In this document: one piece after another, positions 37,187 to 45,398 of the stretch
How positions within the stretch are numbered: position 1 is the stretch's first letter
How the letters are laid out: every line of letters starts with the position of its first letter
NCBI RefSeq assembly: GCF_001953865.1
Contig: NZ_MQUQ01000002.1
Span: 1-52,044, forward strand
From: Amycolatopsis coloradensis
GTDB lineage: Bacteria; Actinomycetota; Actinomycetes; Mycobacteriales; Pseudonocardiaceae
DNA: 52,044 bases
Reading direction: 5' to 3'
Translations under genes and position numbers: made by a program
Notes under the pieces: model-generated
What the model saw: the letters and a program-made list of their open reading frames with translations, nothing else
Told to the model about the DNA's origin: nothing
Databases searched by the model: none

Positions 37187-37225
37187 TACTTTGTGCACCG
37201 AGACCGACGAGATGGGGAGGGGTTC

Positions 37226-38674
37226 GTGCGACTCGTTCGCCTCGCTCAACAGCCGTCCCGGGTGGCCGAGGACGTGCGCGCCGCGCTGGCTTCACTCGGC
37301 AGGGGCAGCAACGTCGTCGGCGGGGTCGCACTGGTCGGCGCCAGCCCGGTCGAGGGGCGCCCGGTCGAAGCGGTCGTCGTCATGCCCAAGGGCGTCCTCA
37401 TCGTCATCGGCGTCGACCTGCCGGATCCGGCGCTGAAGCTCGAAGCCCCGCTCGGCGGGCCGTGGAAGGCCGACGGCTGGCCGCTGGTCCACGGTGACAC
37501 CTCGATCAACCCGGCCACCGACGCGCTTTCGCTGTCCGCCGCGTGCACGCACAAGATCGCGGACGTCGCCCCCGGCGCCGGGCCGATCGGCACGATCATC
37601 GCCGTCGGCCCGTATGTCGAGACGGTCGACCAGCCCGCCGCGGATCTCGCGGGCTCGGTCCGCGTCCTGTACCCGACGGCGACGACGATGCTCGCCGCGA
37701 CGGTCTCGCTGGCCACCGCGTCCCGGCCCCGGTCGGTCCAGCAGGCGCGGGACCTGATCGCCGCGCTCGCCCCGGACGCGCCGCCGATGCCCGAAGAGAT
37801 GTTGCTCGGCGAGGGGTTCAGCGCCTATTCCGACGACGAGCCGACGGTGATCCGCGAGAATCCCCTCGTCGCGATCGCGCCGACGGTGCCGGTGCGGCAT
37901 CCGGGCAAAGCGAAAAGACCGGCGAAACCGGCCGCCAAGCCCGCGCAGGCCACCCCGCCCGGTCAGCCCGCTCGGCAGGCCGTCGCCGTGGCGCCCGCTC
38001 CCCCGGTTCGACAAGCCCCGTCACCGGCGGCGGCACCTGTTCCTGCCGAGCCCGCACCGAAGGCCCCACACCAGTCCAAGACGGTGAGATGGCTCCCGCT
38101 CGCCGCGATCGGCCTGCTCATCGTGCTGCTGGTCGCGGCGATCAGCGTCGCCGCCGGCGGTGACGACGCCGCGTCCACGGCGACTCCCCCGCCGCCGACC
38201 CCGGCGACCAGTTCTCCCCCGCCGAGCAGCAGTGCCGTGGAGAACATCCAGTTCACCTCGCGGGCATCGGCCGCGGACCAGAAATGCGCGTCGCACGCGT
38301 ACGGCGACGTCCAGTCGAGCCTTCAGCGGACGAGTTGCTCGGCGGTGAAACGGGCCAGCTTCGCCAGTTCGATCGACGGCCGGGCCGCCGCGGTGACGAT
38401 CGCCGTCGTGGAGTTCCCGGATACCGGACAGGCCACCGCGTTCAAGGCGGCCGCCGACACTCCCGGCGGTGGCGGAATCTTCGACGTCGCCACCGAGACC
38501 AACCAGTGGCAGGGCGACGTCCCGGTCTTCGAAGGCGCGGCCTACCAGAGCAGCCAGGCCGGGAAGTCGGTCCGGCTGGTCCAGGTGGTGTGGGTGCCGG
38601 GACCGTCCACTCCGGACGATCCCGGCCTGGTCCGAGGCGCGAAGGCCGCCCTCGAACTCCCCGTCAACGGCTAA
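37226..38674 (+). CDS. single-pass membrane protein with Pro-rich linkers, function unknown
   Basis: 482 residues from GTG 37226, which follows GGGGAGGGG. Residues 1-180 form a soluble alpha/beta domain (VRLVRLAQQPSRVAEDVRAA; PVEAVVVMPKGVLIVIGVDL), rather like a nuclease-related/NERD-like fold but not assigned. Residues about 235-285 are Pro/Ala/Lys-rich. One membrane helix follows (WLPLAAIGLLIVLLVAAISV, about 291-310), then a Pro/Ser/Thr linker and an outer domain with two Cys (ADQKCASH, RTSCSAVK), probably disulfide-bonded. The stop overlaps a convergent oxidoreductase gene by 4 bp (CTAA). Confidence 0.8.
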   Translation: MRLVRLAQQPSRVAEDVRAALASLGRGSNVVGGVALVGASPVEGRPVEAVVVMPKGVLIVIGVDLPDPALKLEAPLGGPWKADGWPLVHGDTSINPATDALSLSAACTHKIADVAPGAGPIGTIIAVGPYVETVDQPAADLAGSVRVLYPTATTMLAATVSLATASRPRSVQQARDLIAALAPDAPPMPEEMLLGEGFSAYSDDEPTVIRENPLVAIAPTVPVRHPGKAKRPAKPAAKPAQATPPGQPARQAVAVAPAPPVRQAPSPAAAPVPAEPAPKAPHQSKTVRWLPLAAIGLLIVLLVAAISVAAGGDDAASTATPPPPTPATSSPPPSSSAVENIQFTSRASAADQKCASHAYGDVQSSLQRTSCSAVKRASFASSIDGRAAAVTIAVVEFPDTGQATAFKAAADTPGGGGIFDVATETNQWQGDVPVFEGAAYQSSQAGKSVRLVQVVWVPGPSTPDDPGLVRGAKAALELPVNG

Positions 38675-40065
38675 AGGCCGTACGCCTCCAGCAGGCGCAA
38701 CCACACCTCACTGATCGTGGGGAACGACGGCACCGCGTGCCAGAGCCGCGTGATCGGGACTTCCCCCACGATCGCGATCGTCGCGGCGTGCAGCAGTTCG
38801 GCCACGTCCTGCCCGACGAACGTCGCGCCGACCAGGACACCGCGTTCGGTGTCGACGACGATCCGCGCCTTGCCCGTGTAGCCGTCCGCGTGCAGCGACG
38901 AACCGGCGACCGCGATGTCGATGTCGACGACGCGGTGTGGCTTGCCCTCCTCCGGCCCGGCGAGCCCGACCGAAGCGACCTCCGGGTCGGTGAACACGAC
39001 CTGCGGGATGGCGTGGTGATCGGCGGTCGCGCTGTGCGCGCTCCATGCCGTGGCGTCGACCGGCTTGCCCGCGGCCTGCGCGGCCACCGAGTCACCGGTG
39101 GCCCGGGCGGCGTACTTGCCCTGGTGGGTCAGCGGCGCCCTGCCGGTGACGTCCCCGACGGCGAACAGCCAGTCACCGTCCACAGCGGACACACGGCCGT
39201 TGTCGTCCGTGGTGAGCGGCGTGCCGGCCTCGAGTCCCAGCGTCTCCACGCCGAGTCCGTCGGTCGCCGGGCGGCGGCCGGTGGCGACGAGCAGTTCGTC
39301 GACGAGCAACCGCTCGCCGCCTTTCAGGGTCAGTTCCTTACCACCGTCCACAGCGGACACGGAGTCGAGGCCGGAGGCGGTGTGCACGGTGACCCCGGCT
39401 TCGCGGAGCCCCGCGATGACGGCGTCGCCGACGAAGTCCGGCAGCCGCGGCAAAGGACGCTCGCCCGAGATGATCAGATGGACTTCGGCGCCGAGCGTGG
39501 CGTAGGCCTGCGCCATTTCGACGCCGACGACACCGCCGCCGAGTACGCCGAGGCGGCGCGGAACCTCTTCGGCCGACGTCGCCTCCCGTGAGCCCCAGAC
39601 GGAAATGGTGTCCAGTCCGGGGATCGACGGCGTTCGCGGCACACTGCCGGTGGCGACGATCACGGCGTGCCGCGCGGTCAGCACGTCACCGCCGTCGACC
39701 GTGACTTCCCGCTCACCGGTGATCCGGCCATGCCCTCGGATCGGGGCGATCCCGACGCCCTCGGCCCACTTGACCTGTCCGGTGTCGTCTCCCTTGCCGG
39801 TGAACCAGTCCCGGCGCGCGAACACCTTGGCCGGGTCGACCGCGTCGCCGACCGGGACACCCGGCACCCGTTTGGCGGCGGCGAGGAGGAGCCCCGGGCG
39901 CAGCAACGCCTTGCTCGGAATGCAGGCCCAGTAAGAACATTCACCGCCGAAGCGTTCGTGTTCGACGAGGGCGACCTTGAGCCCGCCGCGCGCGGCCCGT
40001 TCGGCGGCGACCTCGCCGACGGGGCCGCCTCCGATCACGATCACGTCAAAATCCTGTGCTGACAT
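38671..40065 (-). CDS. FAD-dependent pyridine nucleotide-disulfide oxidoreductase
   Basis: 464 residues from ATG 40065 (MSAQDFDVIVIGGGPVGEVA); ATG 40083 would add six. Two Rossmann motifs are seen: FAD-binding VIGGGPVGEVAAERA and NAD-binding GVLGGGVVGVEMAQAYATLG. The redox disulfide is GGECSYWACIPSKALLRP (C-x4-C, as in lipoamide dehydrogenase and mercuric reductase). The C-terminal dimer region reads HAVPSFPTISEVW in place of the canonical HxHPTxSE, so the active-site His-Glu pair is altered. It is thus a divergent Lpd-like reductase of unknown substrate, not a standard E3. Confidence 0.88.
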   Translation of the reverse strand: MSAQDFDVIVIGGGPVGEVAAERAARGGLKVALVEHERFGGECSYWACIPSKALLRPGLLLAAAKRVPGVPVGDAVDPAKVFARRDWFTGKGDDTGQVKWAEGVGIAPIRGHGRITGEREVTVDGGDVLTARHAVIVATGSVPRTPSIPGLDTISVWGSREATSAEEVPRRLGVLGGGVVGVEMAQAYATLGAEVHLIISGERPLPRLPDFVGDAVIAGLREAGVTVHTASGLDSVSAVDGGKELTLKGGERLLVDELLVATGRRPATDGLGVETLGLEAGTPLTTDDNGRVSAVDGDWLFAVGDVTGRAPLTHQGKYAARATGDSVAAQAAGKPVDATAWSAHSATADHHAIPQVVFTDPEVASVGLAGPEEGKPHRVVDIDIAVAGSSLHADGYTGKARIVVDTERGVLVGATFVGQDVAELLHAATIAIVGEVPITRLWHAVPSFPTISEVWLRLLEAYGL

Positions 40066-40201
40066 GCATTCAGCGCACACCACCGCGCAGCTTCGCGCAA
40101 CCTGCCGCTATCCTCGTGTCGCTGCGTGAGTCATCAGCCGCGGGTTCAGGTTTCACCGTGCCGGTTACGCAGTAGAACGATCGAGCGCGGGAGGTTTTTT
40201 C

Positions 40202-40894
40202 ATGGCCAGGAACACTGCTGTGCATTTGCTGGACGATTTGACCGGCGAGGCGGCCGAGGAAACGGTCGCTTTCGGTTTGGACGGAATCGCCTACGACATC
40301 GACCTTTCGGCCGACAATGCCGCCGCACTCCGGGAAATCCTGCGTGCTTTCGTGGAGAACGGCCGCCGGATCGGCGGACGGAAACTCCGCCCGCGGATCG
40401 TGCAGCGTCCCAAGGGCGCACGGGCGGCGAAGTCGACCCCGAAGACCGCGGCGACAGCCGCGAAAGCGGAGGCGAAGACGGCCGCGAAGCCGGGTCGCAA
40501 GCCCGCCACGAAGGGTGTCGCGGGCCGCAAGCCCGCCGCCGCCAAGACCGCGGCCGCGCCCAAGGCGGAGGCGAAGACCTCCACCCGGAGCACGGCGAAA
40601 GCCACCGCTGCCAAGGCGAAGACGGCCGCCAGCGCGACGAAGCCCACCGCGGCCAAGGCTCCGGCCGGGCGCGCGAAGGCGGCTGCCGCGACCAAGACCG
40701 CGGCGAAGACGACGGCCGCGAAGGCCGCTCCGAAGACGACGGCCAAGGCCCCCACCGAGGCGAAGACGACGGCCGCCAAGGCCGCTCCCAAGGCCGCCGC
40801 GAAGACTCCGGCGAAGAAGGCCGCGGAGCCGAAGAAGACCAGCCGGGCCGCCCGCAAGGTGCCCGCCGTCACCTTTTCGGCCAAGGAAAAGTAA
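40202..40894 (+). CDS. Lsr2 N-terminal domain fused to histone H1-like tail
   Basis: 230 residues. Residues 1-70 (MARNTAVHLLDDLTGEAAEE, TVAFGLDGIAYDIDLSADNA, VENGRRIGGRK) match the dimer/oligomer domain of Lsr2, the actinobacterial nucleoid silencer. The Lsr2 DNA-binding domain with its RGR AT-hook-like motif is missing. Instead, residues about 74-222 are a Lys/Ala/Pro/Thr repeat (units like KTAAKAAPKTTAKAP and PAKKAAEPKK), as in eukaryotic H1, bacterial Hc1-like proteins and the HupB tail. It should bind DNA by charge and bridge it by Lsr2-type oligomerisation (inference). ATG 40202 follows GGGAGG. A hairpin terminator follows. I know Lsr2 and HU-H1 fusions; this combination is unusual to me. 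Confidence 0.85.
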   Translation: MARNTAVHLLDDLTGEAAEETVAFGLDGIAYDIDLSADNAAALREILRAFVENGRRIGGRKLRPRIVQRPKGARAAKSTPKTAATAAKAEAKTAAKPGRKPATKGVAGRKPAAAKTAAAPKAEAKTSTRSTAKATAAKAKTAASATKPTAAKAPAGRAKAAAATKTAAKTTAAKAAPKTTAKAPTEAKTTAAKAAPKAAAKTPAKKAAEPKKTSRAARKVPAVTFSAKEK

Positions 40895-40900
40895 GTCAAC

Positions 40901-40950
40901 GAGAAAAGCCCTTTTTCGCGATTTCGAGTCTCGCGCAAAAGGGCTTTCTC
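40901..40950 (+). terminator. terminator after the Lsr2-H1 gene
   Basis: GAGAAAAGCCCTTTTTCGCG and the later CGCGCAAAAGGGCTTTCTC pair with small bulges. It lies 6 bp after the stop and before a convergent ligase gene. Confidence 0.75.
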
Positions 40951-40959
40951 TATTTCCGG

Positions 40960-41688
40960 CTATTTGCGCTGAGCGCCTTCGGAATGCCATTCCGGGTAGT
41001 GGTACCGCGTGTGCCGGAGCGAGCGGTGACACTCACGCTCCGCCTCCGAGGGCTGCCGGGTGGTGAGTTCACCCAGTTGGGCGGCCGCCGCCGAGCGGAC
41101 CGCGGCCGTGACTTCGGCAACACCTTTGCGCAGGCCATGATCGGCGAGGGACGCGACCTGGCTCCGGTGCGAGTCGAGCGGACGGGGGTCCGCCGGTGCC
41201 GCGGTGAGGTACCGGCCGACCCGTTCGGCCGCGGTCGAAACGAGCAAGGTCGAATGCGCGAGCAAACCCGTTCTCGTGCGGAACACGGCGAAACCGCACA
41301 GCTTCGAGTCACCGACGAACAGTCCCCGATCACCGAGCCGCGACGGCAGCCCGAGTTCGGCCACCGTCGCGGTCATCAGTTCCCCGAGTGCTTCGAGCGG
41401 TTTGTTCGCCTGACCGGGCAGGACGAGGGTGATGTTGAGATTGCCGGGATCGTGGAACACCGTCCCGCCGCCACTGGCCCGGCGCAGCACCGGGACGCCG
41501 TCGCTCGCACAGACGTCGGCCTTGACCTCGCGTTCGATCTTCTGCCCCCGCCCCACGACCACACAGTCGGTGTTGCGCCAGATCCACAGGACCGGCGCAT
41601 CCGGCGCGGCACGCAGGAGGGCTTCGTCGAACGCGAGGTTGTCGGCCGGGTCGCCGAACGAGGCGACGACTTCCGAGGGACCGGTCAC
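40960..41688 (-). CDS. lipoate-protein ligase A-like protein
   Basis: 242 residues of the biotin/lipoate ligase fold. Signature blocks are DEALLRAAPDAPVLWIWRNT, VLRRASGGGTVFHDPGNLNI (about residues 69-88, R-x-S-GGG-x-V) and the catalytic-Lys region VGDSKLCGFAVF (about 125-136). There is no separate accessory C-terminal domain. It would attach lipoate or octanoate to lipoyl domains such as those of pyruvate dehydrogenase; an octanoyl-transferase role is possible. GTG start overlaps the pntB stop by 4 bp, so it is the last gene of the transhydrogenase operon, an unusual partnership. Confidence 0.87.
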   Translation of the reverse strand: MTGPSEVVASFGDPADNLAFDEALLRAAPDAPVLWIWRNTDCVVVGRGQKIEREVKADVCASDGVPVLRRASGGGTVFHDPGNLNITLVLPGQANKPLEALGELMTATVAELGLPSRLGDRGLFVGDSKLCGFAVFRTRTGLLAHSTLLVSTAAERVGRYLTAAPADPRPLDSHRSQVASLADHGLRKGVAEVTAAVRSAAAAQLGELTTRQPSEAERECHRSLRHTRYHYPEWHSEGAQRK

Positions 41689-43070
41689 AGTGCTTTGAGT
41701 TCCTCCACGATCTCGCCCACCGACGATTTGGCGTCGCCGAAGAGCATGCTGGTCTTCGCATCGTAGAAGAGCTCGTTGTCGATGCCCGCGAAGCCCGAAC
41801 TCATCGAGCGTTTGAGCACGATCACCGACCGGCTGTGGTTCACCTTGAGGATCGGCATCCCGTAGATGGGCGAGCCCGGATCGGTCTCCGCGGCCGGGTT
41901 CGTGACGTCGTTCGCGCCGATCACCAGCGCGACGTCGGTCTGGGCGAACTCGGAGTTGATCTCGTCCATTTCCTTGAGCTGCTCGTACGGGACGTCGGCC
42001 TCGGCGAGGAGGACGTTCATGTGTCCCGGCATCCGGCCCGCGACCGGGTGGATCGCGTACTCGACCGTGATCCCCTTGGCCTCCAGCAGCTTCGCCATCT
42101 CGCGGACCACGTGCTGCGCCTGCGCGACGGCCATGCCGTAACCGGGCACCACCACGACCTTGTTGGCGTACGCCATCTGGATCGCGGTGTCGGAGGCACT
42201 GGTGCTGCGGACCGGCCGGACCTCACCGGACTTCCCGCTCGCGACCGCCGTGCCGCCGCCGAACCCGCCGGCGACGATGGCCGGGATCGACCGGTTCATC
42301 GCCTTCGCCATCAGGTTCGTCAGGATCGAACCCGACGCGCCGACGATCATGCCCGCCACGATCAGCGCGGTGTTGTCGAGCGCGAGCCCCATGGCCGCCG
42401 CCGACAGACCGGTGAGCGCGTTCAGCAGGGAGATGACGACCGGCATGTCCGCGCCGCCGATCGGCAGCACGACCACCACGCCGAGCACGCCGGCCGCGAC
42501 CAGCAGGCCGATCATCAGCAGTTCGGCGTCGCCGCCGATGGCGATGACGACCGCGAAGACGATCGCCGCGATCAGCACCAGCGCGTTCACCGGTTGCTGC
42601 AACTTGCCCAAGGTGATCGGGCGGCCGGAAATGAGTTCCTGGAGTTTCCCGAACGCGATGTTGGAGCCCCAGAAGGACACCGAACCGACGATCGCGGCGA
42701 AGAGCGACGCGATCGCGACGTACGCGGGCTCGTGCGCGTAGCCGTCGGTGGTGCGGAACTCCACCCAGGCGATGAGCGCGACCGCCCCGCCGCCGACGCC
42801 GTTGAACAGCGCCACCATCTGCGGCATCGCGGTCATCTTCACCTTGCGAGCGGACGGCACGCCGACGGCGACACCGATCGCGACGCCGAGGGCGATCAGC
42901 AGCCAGTTGCTCATGCCGGGCGTCAAAAGCGTCGCGATCACCGCGATGCCCATACCGACGGCGGCGATCCAGTTCCCGCGCACCGCGGTACGCGGACCGG
43001 TCAGCCCCATCAGGCCGTAGATGAACAGTGCGAAGGAAATGATGTAGAGGACGGCGATGAAGGTCGTCAC
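41685..43070 (-). CDS. pntB: NAD(P) transhydrogenase subunit beta
   Basis: 461 residues. The N-terminal half has about nine membrane helices forming the proton channel; the C-terminal half (about 285-461) is domain III, binding NADP(H): VVVVPGYGMAVAQAQHVVRE (GYGMA motif), VAGRMPGHMNVLLAEADVPY, and ALVIGANDVTNPAAETDPGS. It works with PntAa and PntAb to drive NADPH formation from NADH by the proton gradient. Overlaps pntAb and the lipoate-ligase gene by 4 bp each. Confidence 0.96.
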   Translation of the reverse strand: MTTFIAVLYIISFALFIYGLMGLTGPRTAVRGNWIAAVGMGIAVIATLLTPGMSNWLLIALGVAIGVAVGVPSARKVKMTAMPQMVALFNGVGGGAVALIAWVEFRTTDGYAHEPAYVAIASLFAAIVGSVSFWGSNIAFGKLQELISGRPITLGKLQQPVNALVLIAAIVFAVVIAIGGDAELLMIGLLVAAGVLGVVVVLPIGGADMPVVISLLNALTGLSAAAMGLALDNTALIVAGMIVGASGSILTNLMAKAMNRSIPAIVAGGFGGGTAVASGKSGEVRPVRSTSASDTAIQMAYANKVVVVPGYGMAVAQAQHVVREMAKLLEAKGITVEYAIHPVAGRMPGHMNVLLAEADVPYEQLKEMDEINSEFAQTDVALVIGANDVTNPAAETDPGSPIYGMPILKVNHSRSVIVLKRSMSSGFAGIDNELFYDAKTSMLFGDAKSSVGEIVEELKAL

Positions 43071-43369
43071 TGGTCACCACCGTCTTCCGGCTTCTTCGCC
43101 TTGAACATCGAAAGCATCCGGTCGGTGACGAGGAAGCCGCCGACCACGTTGATCGTGCCGAAGGCGATCGCGATCACCAGCAGGATCTTGTTCAGTACGC
43201 CGTCCACCCCGAGGCCGAGCACGATCAGCCCGCCGAGCAGGACGATGCCGTGGATGGCGTTGGTCCCCGACATCAGCGGGGTGTGCAGGGTGTTGGGCAC
43301 CTTCGAGATGACGGTGAAGCCCACGAATCCGGCGAGTACGAGGATCGCCAAACTGCCTACGAGCATCAC
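43067..43369 (-). CDS. pntAb: NAD(P) transhydrogenase subunit alpha, membrane part
   Basis: 100 residues with three or four membrane helices (SLAILVLAGFVGFTVISKVP; GIVLLGGLIVLGLGVDGVLN), the domain II part of the alpha subunit as a separate protein, as in Rhodospirillum and actinobacteria. The NTLHTPLMSGTNAIHGIV motif is typical. Overlaps pntAa and pntB by 4 bp. Confidence 0.95.
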   Translation of the reverse strand: MMLVGSLAILVLAGFVGFTVISKVPNTLHTPLMSGTNAIHGIVLLGGLIVLGLGVDGVLNKILLVIAIAFGTINVVGGFLVTDRMLSMFKAKKPEDGGDQ

Positions 43370-44472
43370 TCGCCTCCTTCTTCTTTACCGGCCACGCAGG
43401 CCCCGGCGACGATCTCGTCGGAGAAGTCGAGCGCGAGCTTGCCTTCGGAGTCGACGAGCAGTTCCAGCAGTTCGGTGACGTTGCGCGCGTACAGTTCGCT
43501 GGAATGCGCGGGCATCTCCGCGGCGAGATTGAGCGGCGAGCAGATGGTGACGTCGTGTTCGACGATCTCCTCGCCCGGTTTCGTCAGTTCGCAGTTGCCG
43601 CCGGACTCGCCGGCTAGGTCGACCACGACACCCCCGGCGGGCATCCCCTTCACCGCGTCGGCGGTGACGAGGATCGGCGCCTTGCGGCCGGGGACGAGCG
43701 CCGTGGTGATCACGACGTCGAACCTCGTGATCGCCTCGGTGAGCCTGCGCTGCTGCTCGACCTTTTCCTCCTCGGTCAGCTCGCGGGCATACCCGCCTTC
43801 GCCGACCGCCTCGATGCCGAGGTCGAGGAATTTCGCGCCGATCGACTTGACCTGCTCGCCGACCTCGGGCCGGACGTCGTACCCGGTGGTCTGCGCGCCG
43901 AGCCGTTTCGCCGTGGCCAAGGCCTGGAGCCCGGCGACACCCGCGCCGAGCACGAGCACCTTCGCCGGTGGCACGGTGCCTGCCGCGGTGGTGAGCATCG
44001 GGAAGAAGCGGGTGAGTTTCTCCGCGGCCAGCAGGACCGCGCGATAGCCCGCGACACTGCTCTGCGACGACAACGCGTCCATGGCCTGCGCGCGCGAGAT
44101 CCGGGGGATCGCCTCGACAGCGAAGGCGCGGACGCCCGCCGACTCCAGCGCCGCTATCCCGTCCGGATCGGCCCGTGGATTCAGGAAGCCGATGAGGATG
44201 GTGCCCTGCTTGAGCTTCGCGACTTCAGCCGCGCTCGGAGGCGCCACCTTCACCACGATGTCGGCATCCCACGCGTCGCCGATCGCCGCGCCCGCCTGCT
44301 CGAAGACCTCGTCGGCGAGCAGCGCGCCGGCGCCCGCACCGGGCTCGACCACCACCCGCAGTCCGCGTCCTGAGACGCGCTCGATGAGCTTCGGTACCAG
44401 CGCGACGCGGCGTTCACCTAGTCCGGTCTCCCGGACAACACCGACCGTGAGCTGCTCGTTTTCTGCCGCCAC
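43366..44472 (-). CDS. pntAa: NAD(P) transhydrogenase subunit alpha, NAD-binding part
   Basis: 368 residues from GTG 44472, which follows GAGGAGG. This is the soluble domain I related to alanine dehydrogenase: VGVVRETGLGERRVALVPKL at the start, the mobile loop and VLVLGAGVAGLQALATAKRL as Rossmann motif (about residues 165-184), and GYDVRPEVGEQVKSIGAKFL. It binds NAD(H) and moves hydride to NADP in PntB. First of the pnt operon. Confidence 0.95.
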   Translation of the reverse strand: MAAENEQLTVGVVRETGLGERRVALVPKLIERVSGRGLRVVVEPGAGAGALLADEVFEQAGAAIGDAWDADIVVKVAPPSAAEVAKLKQGTILIGFLNPRADPDGIAALESAGVRAFAVEAIPRISRAQAMDALSSQSSVAGYRAVLLAAEKLTRFFPMLTTAAGTVPPAKVLVLGAGVAGLQALATAKRLGAQTTGYDVRPEVGEQVKSIGAKFLDLGIEAVGEGGYARELTEEEKVEQQRRLTEAITRFDVVITTALVPGRKAPILVTADAVKGMPAGGVVVDLAGESGGNCELTKPGEEIVEHDVTICSPLNLAAEMPAHSSELYARNVTELLELLVDSEGKLALDFSDEIVAGACVAGKEEGGE

Positions 44473-44652
44473 AGGCGACCTCCTCGCTGGAGAGGACCAC
44501 ACGAACCCGCACTGTTTACCACGTCCGGCCGACAAGTTTCCTGGCTGAACGTATCCGGGCGGCATCTTTCCGTGACATCGCCCATCACGATCGATCCAGC
44601 CATCGATCCAGGTGTGCGACCTCATAAGGGGCCCAGGGCAGCGGTTTCCGCA

Positions 44653-45309
44653 TCATGGAACGCTGCGCCAGTTCGGCACCCCCAAGAAGATCAGCCGCAG
44701 CCGCCGTTCGGCCGTGCGCCCGATCTCGTCGTCACGCGAAGGCGCCTCGAGCAACTCCAGCACCGTCGTGAGCATGGTCGTCACGATCAGGTCGGCGAGC
44801 AGGTGGAGATCTTCGGTGCTCCATTCGCGGAGATTGTCGAACCGCGCGAGGTCGACGGCGAGTTCGCTGACGAAGAGCTTGAGTTCGAACGCGATCGCCT
44901 GCCGGACCGGGCCCGTGCCGCCGTACCGCTCCCTGGTCAGGAAATGGAAGTGGTCCTCGTGCGCCCGGACGTGCTCGCGCAGGATGCGCACCGACATCTT
45001 GATCATGTCGTTGTACGCGGCCGGTTTGGTGCGTGCCGAGCGGATCATCGTGCGCAAAGTGCGCATCGACTCTTCCACGAGCGCGACGCCCAGTTCGCCC
45101 ATCGACGCGAAATGGCGATAGAACGCCGTCGGCACGATCCCGGCCTGTTTCGCCACCTCGCGCAGGCTCAGCCCGGAGAACCCGCGTTCCGCCACCAGGT
45201 CCAGGGCCGCGTCCAGGAGCGCCTGGCGCGTGCGCTGTTTGCGCTCCTGCCGGGAAACGGGCTCTGTTGTCACGACGGACAGCGTAATCGCCTCCGCGGT
45301 ATCACTCAC
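44653..45309 (-). CDS. TetR-family regulator, probable desaturase repressor
   Basis: 218 residues from GTG 45309 (a GTG at 45273 is possible). HTH at about residues 22-67: RQERKQRTRQALLDAALDLV, then GFSGLSLREVAKQAGIVPTAFYRHF. The C-terminal domain has the form seen in DesT/FabR-like regulators (SVRILREHVRAHEDHFHFLT, RERYGGTGPVRQAIA), which sense acyl-CoA in relatives. It is divergent from ferredoxin reductase and desaturase genes, and the gap carries a clear 18-bp operator-like site. A regulator of membrane desaturation is the best reading. Confidence 0.88.
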   Translation of the reverse strand: MSDTAEAITLSVVTTEPVSRQERKQRTRQALLDAALDLVAERGFSGLSLREVAKQAGIVPTAFYRHFASMGELGVALVEESMRTLRTMIRSARTKPAAYNDMIKMSVRILREHVRAHEDHFHFLTRERYGGTGPVRQAIAFELKLFVSELAVDLARFDNLREWSTEDLHLLADLIVTTMLTTVLELLEAPSRDDEIGRTAERRLRLIFLGVPNWRSVP

Positions 45310-45361
45310 GTCACATCGCCCACCTCTCGCGTTGACAAGGACGACCGTCGCCACTTCACTG

Positions 45362-45385
45362 TTCAGTGTACAAGCGTTCACTGAA
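45362..45385. promoter_or_regulatory. DesT-like operator in the desaturase promoter
   Basis: TTCAGTG (45362-45368) and CACTGAA (45379-45385) form an inverted repeat; in minus sense the core reads AGTGAACGCTTGTACACT. A second palindrome, CACTGTTCAGTG, overlaps at 45357-45368. TTGACA near 45332 is a fitting -35. The core resembles, from memory, the DesT box of Pseudomonas. Confidence 0.65.
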
Positions 45386-45398
45386 TTCGGGAGAAGTG

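Larger units (their letters stand above)
36669..37225. other. 557-bp gap with palindromes and an unassigned short frame
   Basis: There is no normal gene. It contains the repeat at 36839-36891, a further CCTTCACGCGG copy near 36994, and a minus-strand frame with protein-like character at 37006-37186 listed separately. GGGGAGGGG at the right end is the ribosome site for the next gene. Confidence 0.5.

Noticed and set aside
36866..37225. Extending the 37226 gene upstream in the same open frame
   Set aside because: The upstream part covers palindromes, has no protein character, and GGGGAGGGG stands right before GTG 37226.
40438..40860. Lys/Ala repeat as evidence of a CRISPR-like or tandem DNA array
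   Set aside because: The repeats are degenerate at DNA level and keep the reading frame; they are a protein tail, not a spacer array.
41835..43478. Open frame antisense to pntB/pntAb
   Set aside because: His/Asp/Arg-rich shadow of certain membrane-protein genes.
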